A stretch of 64,000 nucleotides of DNA from Aphanomyces cochlioides (Eukaryota; Oomycota; Saprolegniomycetes; Saprolegniales; Verrucalvaceae). Where the stretch lies: contig JAHQRK010000002.1 of NCBI GenBank assembly GCA_019828595.1, forward strand, positions 1,426,001 through 1,490,000. Direction: 5' to 3'. Position 1 is the stretch's first letter. Every line of letters starts with the position of its first letter. Under the pieces are notes generated by a model. It was not told the DNA's origin. It ran no database searches and worked only from the letters and a program-made list of their open reading frames with translations. Shown here in pieces: positions 21,787 to 32,907 of the stretch. A program made the translations under genes and the position numbers.

Positions 21787-24473
21787 CTAGCTGCTCGATG
21801 GCTTCCCCGTGGCATTTCTCTGAATCACGAGTGATGCCATCGCATCTTTTTTCATTTGGGCAAACTTCTTGCGGCAAATAATCCCTCGTGCAGCTATAGA
21901 AACATGTCAGAAGGATGCAACCAGCTCTTTCATTACCTGCTTGCACCTTGATCGCTGTGTTTCTCTGCTGGAGGAAATTCCGACGGACCAACATGCTTCG
22001 CGTAGCTGCCTGCACCGTCACTGCTGCTTTTATTCTGTCCATCTTCTGAGTTTCAATGGTTTGTGTTGCTACAACGCCGTCATCTTCATGAGATAGATAT
22101 CCAGTCAGTAGATACCTTCTTTGAGTTTCCAAGTTGTATCTCGCATATGTCGATAGCTGCGACGAAGGAGCCATGCGCGGACATTGTTTTGAATCACGCG
22201 GGCCTCTTCTTCAAGCAGAGCCAATTCTTCGGGCCCCATGAGCTCCATAACTGCCAAGAGTTTGCCTTCATCATTGTCGGTCATGACACTCTGGACTTCC
22301 AGCTCATTCTCGGAGGTGTAATCGTCAAACGGATCGCTGATGCTGTTGCTCCGTCGTTTTGTTCCAAGGGACAGCGCGCACTTGTCTATCATCACGAGAT
22401 CGCATTGTAGTGATCACACTGTGGCTATAATACCGTGCAAACTCATGGAGGAAAACGCTCCGAGGAGAAACTTTCTGTTGTAATCATCGCTTCGTTCTGG
22501 ATCGAGCATGATGCATCGCAAGTCGTCAAACGACGTCAACTTCGGCGGTGATGGAGGCGACAAGCTGCGTAAATAAGCTGCGACATCATAATGCCCGGCA
22601 TTTTCAGCACTAGAGATTGCATTTGATGCATTTGTTGAATGAATTCGAGTACCGATCGGCTGGAGTTTGGTTTTCCAAGTCGACCATCGAACAATCAGCT
22701 TGCTCTGACAAGAGCAACTGGACAATACTGAGATGGCCACATCCTGCTGCATAATGGAGTGGCGTCTGGCCTACAAGACGCAGTTGGTGATGGAATCGAG
22801 AGATATGCCGGCAAACCTTGGGCACTTCTCTGGTTGACGTTAGCACCATGAGAAAGGAGCAACGGAACCAATTGCCCACAGTTGTAGAAGCACACGTAAT
22901 GCAGAAGACTCAATCCAGCATCGTCAAGGGAATTGAGCTAAAGAAAAAGTTTCCTTGAGCTTGAGCGACAGATGAAGCCTTACTTCGTCCAGGAGTTCTG
23001 GGGATGTGCCAGCCAACGCGACCAGTTGCTTGACGACGTCTTCGATTAATTGCTCGGACAGAGCCCCTAACTCCTTGTCGCTCAATGCAGCAATCGCCGT
23101 ATCATCAAGAATCAACGAGGGCGGCTCGGATGCCACTGTACACTAGAATCGATAATGTCAGAGACAACGAACGTGCGCTTTGAGGTGCACCACGACAGGT
23201 TCTACAGGTCATGTTGAGATGGGCTTCAGCAAAATAATGGAACATACTTGGCTGTGAAATCACGCGACGGAATTCACTCAATCGCTCGACGACGCGGATT
23301 TTGTACTGACGCTCATCCACTACACATACCGTAAAGCCTTCTTGTTCAGGACTCGTTCGTGTACATTCGTCCAAACCATGGAGGCTATTCGTTGGACTTG
23401 ATGGACAGGAACTCATCGTGTCTAGGTTCTCACTACGAGCGCGCTTGATGCTCTGGGTCTCGCTGAAGGAGAAGGCTGTTGAATCCGTGTCCCTCCCGCT
23501 TGATTCCGAGCAAGCTTTAAAGACGAATTGACCGTCTGCAGTGACTGGTATCACTTGTCCATTGAGGTAAGCCGTGACACGGAACAAAACGCTGCCGGTG
23601 ACATTCATAGAAGGAGCTAATTGGGAAAAGTGAAGCTTGTAAACCTGAGAGGTTCATACCGTTGCAGCGCAAGACAGAGGGGGAAATTTGATCAGCGGGA
23701 ACAACCACACTGCCAAATGCAACGAATAAGGGCGAATGTTGAGCTGGCGATGCCATGCAGATGAGGATTTTCGCGCCGCCCGAGCAGAAATCCCAGTTTG
23801 GTGAAAAGTCAGTTATCGCAATGAGTGATCGACTGGTCTTGGAAGTCTGGAAAGCATCGCGTGGTGGCTCAAGCTGGTTGGGCTGATCATACAACATGTT
23901 GTCATCAAGCAAAAGATCATCAAAGACGTTCTTTTCGTTGTCGTCGTCGTCTGTCGGATTGTGAAAATCTGCGAAGGCTTCGTCTATGAAGTTCGCACAG
24001 CTTCCGAAAGAGGGCTCGTCGGGACTTTTGAGTTTCTTATTGTCGTCTAGATAATGTACGAGGATCATTCGATTTGCATCATCTCGCAGTGTATAACTGC
24101 GTCGATGGAATGACGGATTGTCCGCCGAATGGACATAGAGACCCAAAAGAACATTTTCACGATTCACGACGAGTTTCGCTCGATCTTCTCGGATTTTGGT
24201 CTTGCTTCCTTTTTGTTTCTGCCACGTCCATCCATCGCGTTTGAAATCCATCACGCTGTCGCATACAAAGAGAGTCCCGCCTAGACATTGCGATCATACA
24301 CGAAGGGACGCTTGGGTGATTCTACTTGGTGGTTGATGCGATGGAGTCGTTCGAATCGGCATTCCATTCTTCATGCAAGTTGAGAGCAAGAGCAGGATCT
24401 CATCCTTCTGCAACCATCTCTCTCTGGCTGCTTCGACGAGACGTGCAGTCTCGGCTGCCGTCGCCTTTTCCAT
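21787..24473 (-). CDS. CAMTA-like calmodulin-binding transcription activator
   Basis: The domain order CG-1, TIG/IPT, ankyrin repeats and IQ motifs defines the calmodulin-binding transcription activator family, nuclear factors that link calcium to gene expression. CG-1 is split: exon 24473-24326 ends at HQPPS and the next (24281-23660) continues GTLFVCDS, then RDGWTWQKQKG and FHRRSYTL with ILVHYLD. TIG lies about 23800-23520 across an intron at 23659-23617. Ankyrin repeats (LLHYVCFYNCGQ, TPLHYAAGCGH) are at about 22910-22610. IQ motifs (VIQNNVRAWLLRR, VTVQAATRSMLVRR, IKVQAAARGIICRKK) are at 22200-21850. The last exon is 21893-21787. About eight exons; the splice sites near 23215-23140 are not settled. 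Confidence 0.85.
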
Positions 24474-24725
24474 CTTGCTGAATATTTTCAACAACGAGGG
24501 TTTTGGGGGTTCAGGGGTTTAAGGGGTCAGGGGGTGTATCGATTGGATACAGAGGGGTGCTGGGGTAACTGAAGTGATATTTCAATACAGAAATCAAGAT
24601 ATTTCATGTTCTGATGTCGAAACAAAATAGTTGTTAACGCGTTGGCAATGAAATTGACTACCACGTCATGTGCACACAGGGAAGAGAGATGCTTAAATAG
24701 CCATGAAGGCAATCGACGATCGGGA

Positions 24726-26027
24726 TTACATGTTGGCCAAGCGATACATGGTGTACTTGCTCTGGAAGTCCGTCGTGTCGGGATCAATCGAGATGATAAG
24801 CTGTTCTTCGAGGAGACTTTGGCCGACCAATTGGGCATCGATGGTAGACAGCGCAATTTTCATTTCACGAAGTGCCGTGACGAGCTCCGAGCCGAGGAAA
24901 CATCCTTCGTGGCCTTTGTAGAGCATAATCTTGTTTGTCTTTTCAAACATACGGCGGAGCACGCGGGCAAGAATTGCCAAGCTTTCTTCCGAAATGAGAG
25001 CATGCATTTCATCCGACGCTTCAGAGAAATCGGCAACATCAATCGACGCCGCTGCATGAGCTAGATTGCCGTCCTTTGGCGTGCCGGCAATGGCTTGGTT
25101 GTCTTGACCAGTTAGGAGCTCGACAGCTGGTCTAAATTTGTAGAAGCCATCGTTGCGGTTCTTCATGTGTGTTGCTGGGCCTGTGATGTCTTCGATGTAC
25201 TCTAGCTTGAGCAAGACGTTGCAGATCAAGAGTGCTTCGTTCTCATCGGAGGCAAAGCCGTTGTCAATGAGTGCGTCAAATGTATCGCAGCCCAAGAAGC
25301 ATTCCTTGAGATGCTTCAGCTTGTAAAACCTTCGCTTGATTTCGAGAGTAGTTTGGAGGAAGCGGCAGATTGCCTTGTAGAACTCCTGCGGCAAACCGTT
25401 GTGGAATTGTACCTTGATGTCTTGAAGCCGCGCGAGACGCAATTCCTTGAATGGCGTCAAGTTTTCGTCGAGCTCAATAGATGTAGTCGATTGAAGCTTG
25501 TGGTATGGAAATGGCAGTTTAGTCTTGCGTGCGACGTTGACAATCTCAGGACCAACGACGTCGTCTTCAGCGGCATCTTCATCGGGGAAATTTGAAGATG
25601 GCTTTGGGCTTTTTCGGTGTTCGGCAATAGATGGACTCGACGCATTGCTGTTAAAACTTGATGCGAGACTTCGACTGCTATGTTGGGCGAGTGGGGGTTT
25701 GCCTGAATCTTCGCTCTTGCTCGAATATCGATCTTGGAACGTCGAGCTATTACTTGAGAAGCGAAGAACATCATCAAATGATGTGGCTGATACACTGGAC
25801 CCCGCCTTCATGCGCGATCTCCCTTTCGATGAAGTTGACGAATGCCGTGGTGGTCTTCCGTCTTCAAACGACTCTCGAATCGATGCGATTTTCGCCACTG
25901 CATTGTTAATCGTGAGCATGAGCGTATCTATATCGACTGCGTTTGAGGACATATCTCCATTAGATGACGTCCTCGGCAACGACGCGCTGCGAGGCGGCAG
26001 TTCCTTCGACGGCGACCTCGACATCAT
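24726..26027 (-). CDS. DEP-domain protein (two DEP-like domains)
   Basis: A 433-residue single-exon protein. The first 170 residues are Ser-rich and disordered, with phosphosite-like SRSPS and RSASLPRTSS steps. Two DEP-like domains follow: one around residues 210-290 (RFYKLKHLKECFLGCDTFDA then LEYIEDITG and GFYKFRP) and one around 355-432 (KIMLYKGHEGCFLGSELVTA then SKYTMYRLANM). DEP domains bind membranes or receptors in G-protein signalling. No catalytic domain is visible, so it is probably an adaptor. Two ATG codons stand in tandem at the start. Confidence 0.8.
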   Translation of the reverse strand: MMSRSPSKELPPRSASLPRTSSNGDMSSNAVDIDTLMLTINNAVAKIASIRESFEDGRPPRHSSTSSKGRSRMKAGSSVSATSFDDVLRFSSNSSTFQDRYSSKSEDSGKPPLAQHSSRSLASSFNSNASSPSIAEHRKSPKPSSNFPDEDAAEDDVVGPEIVNVARKTKLPFPYHKLQSTTSIELDENLTPFKELRLARLQDIKVQFHNGLPQEFYKAICRFLQTTLEIKRRFYKLKHLKECFLGCDTFDALIDNGFASDENEALLICNVLLKLEYIEDITGPATHMKNRNDGFYKFRPAVELLTGQDNQAIAGTPKDGNLAHAAASIDVADFSEASDEMHALISEESLAILARVLRRMFEKTNKIMLYKGHEGCFLGSELVTALREMKIALSTIDAQLVGQSLLEEQLIISIDPDTTDFQSKYTMYRLANM

Positions 26028-26248
26028 CGTGGGAGAGAATCGGCTTTTGACTTAAATGGCTGATTGGCTGTTATACTTGATTTTTGTATAGTTACTGACG
26101 AACCAGCTGGCATATGACTGAAGACATCTCGTCCAAACCATCGTTTCTCTCGCCTTGCCACGAGGCACTTTTCACGCATATAGCCTTATTTTAAAGCTGC
26201 CTCTTCCCTTTCTTGATATCTTCATGCAGTCTTTGCGTTGCAGGTGCA

Positions 26249-26720
26249 ATGGCGCCGTCGTTTTGCTGTCGGAATCACCACGAACAACATCCGCCTGGCG
26301 ATCAAATTCGCTTTGATAAGTACAATGACAATCAACGCATTCAAGTTGTTGCTTTTCCTAGAGCTCCATGCAGAGATTCGATCACCAAAGAGATTAAAGA
26401 AGGGCTTTTCACCACACTGAGAGTAACTTTTGTGTGTATGAGCTGGAATAAGCTTTGTTGCAGCTTGTGTAGCAATGGCCGTGTACTTGGATAAGGTAAT
26501 AAGATGATAGTGTGTTACAATGGTGTTACCGCAGCAGTGTGAAAGAGCGACCGTATGCGCGTGGAAGAGCCAGGGGAAGACGACCTGCGGGTCTGCTTCT
26601 GTGGCTGTACGTTGTCATACACGCGAAGGGACGGATGGAATCTACAGGAACGGGGAAGTCGATGGATGTACTACACAAGGACATTCTATAATATATCTCG
26701 CATCTATCTCTTTGTCTTGA
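26249..26720 (+). CDS. Possible small multi-exon gene
   Basis: From the ATG at 26249 (MAPSFCCRNHHEQHPPGDQI) a 42-nt GT-AG intron leads in phase to APCRDSITKEIKEGLFTT. Further candidate introns of about 40-50 nt follow, but the downstream frame could not be fixed. No family is recognised. The intron sizes match neighbouring real genes, which is the main support. It converges on the GAF gene. Confidence 0.35.
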
Positions 26721-27846
26721 TGGTTCGGTCGATTCGCATTTCCAAGTGCGACAAAGTTTCCGACAACGAATTGAGCTGCTCCGAGTGATGCCCCAACGTC
26801 TCGAACATCACACCTTGCTGTGCAGCCAATTGTTGTTGGGTTTCTGTCGTTCGGGCGAGCAAATTCATGAGCATAGCACCCATGTTGGTCATTTGGCCTT
26901 CAGGATTGACCGTGTTCGTCGACAAAGATCGCTCAGGTTCAGGACTGGCAGCAGGAACCAACGCACTGGCCGATTCAGGACGCTGCAATTGTTGTTGCTG
27001 CTGTTGAGGAATTGCCTGTTGTTGAGGAGGAGTCTGCTCTTGTCGCGGTGGTTCTTGATACTGTGCACGTGGTTGTGGTTTTAAAGGCGCAGCAGGTGGT
27101 TGCTGGGTGTACCCATTCGACACATTCGAACCACCAGACATACGTCGCTCGAGCGTAGGTTGCTTTTGCTGTGGAGGAACACTGGCAGGGGGGCCACGTG
27201 GCTGAGGCTCTGGTACTGGTTGGCGGTACTCAGCAGAATGGGAGCGGGTAAGAGGAGCAAGGGGAGTCTGCTGAGTTGGCAAAGGCACAGTCGATGGACC
27301 GACATCCGAAGCAGGCTTCAGACGTTCATCGAGGTATTTCATGACCTTGGCGGCAATTTTCTGCAGCAATTTTGTGTCGCACGACGTGTGGGTCTTGACG
27401 TCAAACACAAACACAGAACCAATGCAGGCACCACGAGCAGTGACAAGAGGCACAGCAGCGTAAAATTTTACAGACGACGCGCGGGTAACAAGAGGGTTGT
27501 TTTTGAATCGGTCGTCCTGAGTCGTGTCGAGAACAACAACAGCATTTCGTGGATTCATGATCGTGTGGGCGCACAATGCTACATCACGTGGAATCGCTGC
27601 CTGTGTGAGACCGCTGTTGGCTTTGAACCACTGTTTCGACTTGTCGATAAAGCTGACGGCCGAAATCGGGCATTTCATTTCTTTGCATGCGATGCGGCAC
27701 AATTTATTGAATCGTTCCTCGGGCGCTGTGTCGAGAATTTGATACCTCTCAAGCTCTGCGAGACGTTCTTCTTCATTCTTGGGGATAGGAGCGCGGGGCC
27801 ACGGGTGGTCCCAGCTAAAGTCGAGTTCATATCCATACGTGTTCAT
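26704..27846 (-). CDS. GAF-domain protein with Pro/Gln-rich region and coiled-coil end
   Basis: A 380-residue single-exon protein. Residues about 25-175 form a GAF domain of the sensor type, with ELERYQILDTAPEERFNKL, CPISAVSFIDKSKQWFKA, CAHTI and FYAAVPLVTARGACIGSVFV blocks. Residues 180-315 are a low-complexity Pro/Gln region containing runs of Gln. The last 60 residues are helical (QTQQQLAAQQGVMFETLG, LSETLSHLEMRIDR), probably coiled coil. GAF domains bind small ligands; no catalytic output domain is present, so it may be a regulatory or scaffold protein. The ligand is unknown. Confidence 0.8.
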   Translation of the reverse strand: MNTYGYELDFSWDHPWPRAPIPKNEEERLAELERYQILDTAPEERFNKLCRIACKEMKCPISAVSFIDKSKQWFKANSGLTQAAIPRDVALCAHTIMNPRNAVVVLDTTQDDRFKNNPLVTRASSVKFYAAVPLVTARGACIGSVFVFDVKTHTSCDTKLLQKIAAKVMKYLDERLKPASDVGPSTVPLPTQQTPLAPLTRSHSAEYRQPVPEPQPRGPPASVPPQQKQPTLERRMSGGSNVSNGYTQQPPAAPLKPQPRAQYQEPPRQEQTPPQQQAIPQQQQQQLQRPESASALVPAASPEPERSLSTNTVNPEGQMTNMGAMLMNLLARTTETQQQLAAQQGVMFETLGHHSEQLNSLSETLSHLEMRIDRTIKTKR

Positions 27847-29145
27847 CTTGCGTGAATCGAGTATGACAGTAGTCAGTCCAATTCCGAAGTGATAACATGA
27901 GCGCAGGTGTTGCTACGCTTGCAGCGAGTTGCCATTTTATACAAAAAACAAGTTAAAATTGCGACACATTCCTCCTCCAGAGGCCCACGACTGCCTGTTT
28001 GCAACACATGTGCATTGAATTTACATACGCTATATCCTTAGTAGCTTGGTCGTGAAAATGTCATCTCGACGATAAAGAGTGGCCAGATTTGAAATTACAC
28101 TTGGTTTTTGTATTGGTTTCTTCTCTCCCAGCACTGCTTTCTCGTGTGTAATTTGAAAGGCGACGGAGGGCTGCCATACAAACACACACCCGTTCGTCCA
28201 ACACAAGTTGACAAAGCCAGCGCGCCAACCTTACGCCCGTGCTTGAATCTACTCTTGTCTAGCGTACTGGTATTGCCATTGCGCAACGAAATTCGCCACG
28301 CTTTCTGCGCGGGTTCTCCTCCGGCTTTTCCATTTGATGGTAATATGCCGGATTGTCCGGATACAGTTTGTTTGGACTTTGTCCCAGACCAGACGGCGGC
28401 GAATGATGGCAGGGGAAAAGCAACCACTACGACGCTTGCCAAGCATAACAAGCAAGCGTCAGCGAGATCACAATGTGATACCGTATCGGTCATATTATCT
28501 CACCAGCATTAATGTCTCACCGCGAGGCAAAAGTTCATATATATTCACCAGGCTGAGTGCGGTCATATCTATTCACCAGGGGTAGGTAAAACTTGGTCAA
28601 AATATATTCATTGTATTTATTGTATTTATCTCATTTTTACCGAAAGAACTTGTACTAGAATGTGCCATTTTACGTAAAGCGCGAATTTACTGTACGTTCA
28701 CTGTACACAGTTTACATGGTAAAAGAATGTCAAGTGTAAACTCTCCACAAGGATATTTCAGCCAATCAAATCTGTGTCCATTCTGGAACACAAACTGTAA
28801 CCTGCCAGGATCTTGCAACACAGCTCAAATGAGTGAATATGAATGCAATTTTATTGTACCAATATGTCTATTAAGCGATACTTAGTTGGCTGTTTGGGTT
28901 TCTGCCTCATTATCGCTGCAACCACCGTCGCTTTCATTTCCCATCATGACATCAACAAGGCTGCCCCGCCCAGACACATCTGAATTCATGTACAGCTGAA
29001 CAAGTTGAGTTACCTTGTGTGGGGATAACCTGTTCCTGCGCTTTGTCAAAATATAGTCGTAAATGCTCTAAAAAGAAACAGCTGTGCTCTACATTACTAT
29101 TGTAGGGGCCATTTGGGATGATACCAGGACTACATAATTTGAAGT
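27847..29145. other. Intergenic region at the left edge of an accessory island
   Basis: No supported gene. Plus- and minus-strand frames overlap at 28095-28512 without recognisable motifs. The interval contains one half of a perfect 28-nt inverted pair (28478-28505), two ATTCACCAGG copies (about 28544 and 28572) and a CCAAT-containing 20-mer (about 28757) seen again near 57563. Confidence 0.45.
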
Positions 29146-29317
29146 ATTAGAGAGTTTGCGAAAAATAACAAATGCTTGTAGAATTTTACAAAACATGCCA
29201 CAAGAATTTGTTTGTTGCTGTCATTTGCGAACAATGACATTTTCTTGTAGCCAGAGTCTCTCAAATGTAATACCAAACGTGAAAGTCTATTTTTGAATTG
29301 GTGGCTTGCATCGACTG

Positions 29318-30337
29318 ATGAAGACGGCGCACTGGTTTCAACTTTGGTCTTTGGTTACCTCAGAAGCCAAGCAAGATATCGTACTAGTGGACATAAGCAA
29401 GTACACGAAGGACGACAGGCTCTGCAAGCAGCACTTTCGTTTTACGTCTGCTCAAATACATGAATTGGTGTCGTTGATGGAACTGCCATGGGTGCTAACT
29501 CGGTCAAATGGCTCATGATGTCAACGAGAGATTGCAATGCATGTTTTTCTCAAACGAATGTCATATCCAAGCCGCTTAATCGATCTAGAAGTGTTTTTTG
29601 GCATCGAAACATCAGTTATATCGCGTATTGTCTCGAAAGTACTCGATATATTGTACGGATTTCGAGGTATATTACATTGGGATCATCACCGATTGACAAA
29701 AGAAACACTTACCATGTATGCAGAGGCGATAGTGTCCAAAAGAGCACCATTGAATTGCGTGGTCGGTTTCATAGACGGCACCGTTCGTCCCATTGCTAGA
29801 CCAACTCGATATCAAAGATCAACCTATAATGGCCACAAACGTGTCCACGCCCTCAAATTTCAAAGTGTTTCTGCACCAGATGGCATGATCATTCATCTCA
29901 GTGGCCCATATGTCGGAAGACGACACGATGCAAGAATGCTACGTGAAAGCAAATTGTCTGAGGCATTATCAAAGCACATGAGGATTGGCGACTCAACTTT
30001 TGTTATCTATGGAGATCCAGCTTATGGACTTGAAAATCACATTATTTCACCATTTCGTGGAGCGAAGCTCACAAAGCCTCAAGAAGTTTTCAACAAACGT
30101 ATGAGCAGAGTGCGGGTATCTGTTGAGTGGTGCTTTGGATCTGTCCTATCGAATTGGGCATTCATCGATTTCAAGAAGAACTTGAAAGTGTTTCTTCAAC
30201 CGATTGGAAAACTATACGTTGTGGCTGTCCTGCTTCAAAACTTTCTTACATGCTACATTGGGAATATGTGCTCCAAGTTCTTTCGTTGCAAACCGCCAAC
30301 TATACAAGAGTACTTTAGTTGTATTAAGAAGTACTAA
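29318..30337 (+). pseudogene. Harbinger transposase of copy B with one in-frame TGA
   Basis: The frame from 29318 to 30337 (about 340 codons) is interrupted only by TGA at 29516-29518. The N-terminal part (HFRFTSAQIHELVSLMELP) and the rest (VFLKRMSYPSRLIDLEVFFG) are in the same frame. The DDE domain shows GFIDGTVRPIARPTR, RRHDARMLRES, YGDPAYGLENHI and SVEWCFGSV, carrying the expected acidic residues. Apart from the stop it looks intact, so the inactivation may be recent. Confidence 0.85.
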
Positions 30338-30478
30338 TGAATCATTTCGTGCCGTGAATAAGTTTATCCATCATGAGTTTCATCAACTCGAGCTGTTTGG
30401 ATTGAATTTCTTGCATCATTTGGATTGAGCGCGTGGTATTATCCGCTTCTTGCTTTCGAATCTCCAATTCTGGCTTCG

Positions 30479-31077
30479 TCAATTCCAGCTTCTCTTGTCG
30501 ATGCTCGTTTTCATTTTTGAATTGTGATTCAAACAGCTGAACAGCTTGACTCGTCTTCTTTTGCCATGGTTGGCGTCACTACCCTCGTCCGTTTCTGATA
30601 CTTTGGACATGATTGCTGCATTTCGAATTTTTTCGCCTTCATTTTCAAGTCGCTCCATTCGTGCTGCTTTTTCGCTGTTCTGGGATGGCTCCAGATTGTC
30701 TATAATTTCAGCCAAGTCGCAGAGAAGTTGCTCTTTCTCTTCGTAGTTTTCCACACAGCCGCTTTTTCGCAGCGATTCTAGCTCTTGTTTCCTCCAATAT
30801 CCTAATAGAGATGTAGTCCTTTGAACAAAATTTCTCTCGATGGAGCAATTGCTTGCGCATCGGCATGGGATGGACGTAGATAGTGAACAAATGCCTCTCG
30901 GACTTGCTCCCATACCTCAATTTTTCTACCATGCTCAGCCCCAAATGGAAATTTAGCGATAACCTCTCGCAACAACGCTATGTCGTCTTTTGCAGCGAAT
31001 CGGAACATGACTTTTCGCTTCTTGACTAGGCCTTCATGGCTTGATACGCTTGACATGTCATCGTTCATCGTCGACAT
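30479..31077 (-). pseudogene. Harbinger-associated Myb/SANT-like protein of copy B, frameshifted
   Basis: The N-terminal part (31077 downward) has DIALLREVIAKFPFGAEHG and IEVWEQVREAF, the first helices of the oomycete SANT-like accessory protein. The C-terminal part in another frame has LLCDLAEIIDNLE and MERLENEGEKIRNAA. The frames cross near 30800-30850 with stops in each, implying a one-base lesion or a missed intron. Confidence 0.65.
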
Positions 31078-31222
31078 GTGAGTGCGAGAGGAAAAGCAAA
31101 AATGACTGGCTTGTAGAATCCACCTACAATCAAATTTGACACTGGATTTTTCTCAAAAAAGCTTGTACATTCACTACAAATATATTTTACAAGAATTTGT
31201 TATTTTTGGCAAACTCTCTATT

Positions 31223-31917
31223 GATACTAAAAATATCAAATTAAATTGTTTTGAACGGAGTGGTACATAGAATCGTTTCTGCACAATATTTTGACTGTCG
31301 TTGTTTTAAAATCGGACAAGAAACTGCCAAGATATGGCCAAAAGATATGAGCTATCAGCACCTATGGAGCTTGTGGTTGTCAAAAAAACACGACTATATC
31401 CTCCAAAAGACTAACGACAACACTCCAGGATTAGATTATTTCGATTGTTAACTCAGTATATGCATACTTGTTTTGTGTTCTTGTTGTTAGATGGCGAATG
31501 GCTCTGGTGTCCTGGATGCACTGCGAAGGAGCGGTGACTACTGACCAATAAGATTTCACCTTCGAAAGAAATTTGACCAGTCATTTTCTTTTAAAATCTA
31601 CTAAGTAGGTACTACCAATCGTTTTACATTGTCACTTTTTTTAAAGGGATTTACGGTGACATTATCGTCACCAAGAAAACATGCCGTCAATAGAAACATG
31701 TTCAAGCTCTTTGTTTAGTTTTTTAATATTCAAAAATTATGTCGATGCCTGCAAAACTTGTTGACTTATGACACTTTGTCTGATGTATCTTCCCAAATGG
31801 CTCCTACAATAGTAAATGTAAAGTAAGAATTACTTACTTATTTTACACTGTCTGTCTTGAGTGTAAAGTGTAAATGGCGCACCCTAACTTCTACGTCTTG
31901 TCCAATGCGTTTGGCGT
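31223..31917. other. AT-rich spacer between Harbinger copy B and the foldback element
   Basis: No gene is supported. The last ~21 nt (31897-31917, CGTCTTGTCCAATGCGTTTG region), with the start of the left arm, recur inverted near 33256-33297. Confidence 0.4.
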
Positions 31918-31963
31918 CCTGCCGACGAACCCACAGGTTGCGGGTTCGATTCCCGCTGAAGCC
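31918..31963 (+). other. tRNA-like 3' half with B-box (also on minus strand at 32864-32907)
   Basis: The segment contains a perfect T-arm (GCGGG-TTCGATT-CCCGC) with a RNA polymerase III B-box (GGTTCGATTCC) and an acceptor-like 3' TGAAGCC. A matching 5' acceptor GGCTTCA and a D-arm are absent upstream, so this is not a whole tRNA gene. The inverted copy has one changed base in the T-loop (GTTCGAGTCCC). Confidence 0.65.
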
Positions 31964-32907
31964 GTTTTTGGTAAAAATTTAAAAATATCTGATTGTTCAA
32001 CTCCAACTGCCATTGATTGCTCTTTCTTACTTCACATGCACAAGTAAACGCATAGATCTCATTCCTTTAACGTGCAATAAGCTATAACTAGCATTCCAAT
32101 GTATGCCGCAGCACCATTGAGCACAGGCAGGAAACTCAAAACCTGTGTACAGCAGCAGTCTCTTGGCGATTCTGTTGCTGTACACAGACTTTCCAATTCA
32201 TGTCAATGCTCAATCATGCCTTGATATACCGCTGCTTGCAACCACAGAGCCTGCATGTTTCATGGCTTGGTGGCTGCACGCAGACCGTATGCCACAGCAT
32301 GACTGAGCATTGACATGAATCTCAAAACCTGTGTACAGCAGCAGTCACTTGTGATTCTGCAGCTGTGCACAAACTTTAGGTATCATGCCAATTCTCAATG
32401 AAGCCTAGACATACGTCTACTTGCAGCCACATAGCATGCATGTGTGATGGCTCTGTGGCTGTAAGTAGACTTTGCAATGCACCACTATGCATTGACATGA
32501 ATCCCATAACCTGCTTACAACATCAGTCTTTTGATGTATCTGTTGCTATAAACTGATTGTATTGTTCATGTCAAAGCTCTCGCGTTCGAATTGACATACG
32601 TCTAGACTCCATTTGTATTGACATGAATTGGAAAGTCTGTGTACAGCAACAGAATCACCAAGAGACTGCTGCTGTACACAGGTTTTGAGTTTCCTGCCTG
32701 TGCTCAATGGTGCTGCGGCATACATTGGAATGCTAGTTATAGCTTATTGCACGTTAAAGGAATGAGATCTATGCGTTTACTTGTGCATGTGAAGTAAGAA
32801 AGAGCAATCAATGGCAGTTGGAGGTTGAACAATCAGATATTTTAAAAATTTTACCAAAAACGGCTTCAGCGGGACTCGAACCCGCAACCTGTGGGTTCGT
32901 CGGCAGG
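31918..32907. repeat. Foldback element with ~290-nt inverted arms and internal hairpin repeats
   Basis: Arms 31918-32207 and 32617-32907 are near-perfect reverse complements, with only scattered differences, mostly in an A/T run. The outer end of each arm holds a tRNA-like 3' half. The inner arms and the ~409-nt loop contain about three tandem units of 170-196 nt. Each unit carries its own hairpins: CTGTGTACAGCAGCAG pairs with CTGTTGCTGTACACAG, and CTACTTGCAGCCACA pairs with TGTGGCTGTAAGTAG. No protein is encoded. The recurrent structure suggests selection, or origin as a hairpin RNA or non-autonomous transposon. Confidence 0.85.

Larger units (their letters stand above)
29146..31222. mobile_element. 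Complete PIF/Harbinger DNA transposon (copy B) with TIRs and target duplication
   Basis: Terminal inverted repeats of 32 nt at 29149-29180 and 31188-31219 match at 30 of 32 positions (starting AGAGAGTTTGC). A 3-nt direct duplication ATT flanks both ends (29146-29148 and 31220-31222), as expected for Harbinger integration. Inside are a plus-strand transposase and a minus-strand Myb-like gene, convergent as in copy A. Both genes have a lesion, so the copy is probably non-autonomous now. Confidence 0.9.

Noticed and set aside
23105..23215. Exact exon boundaries in the middle of the CAMTA-like gene
   Set aside because: Several GT donors give introns of 30-54 nt; none can be preferred from sequence alone, so no boundary was given.
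28108..28512. Protein gene at the left of the island
   Set aside because: Overlapping frames on both strands and passage through a repeated 28-mer argue against coding.
31918..31963. Complete tRNA gene
   Set aside because: The T-arm and acceptor 3' strand are clear, but no matching 5' acceptor, D-arm or anticodon stem can be folded.
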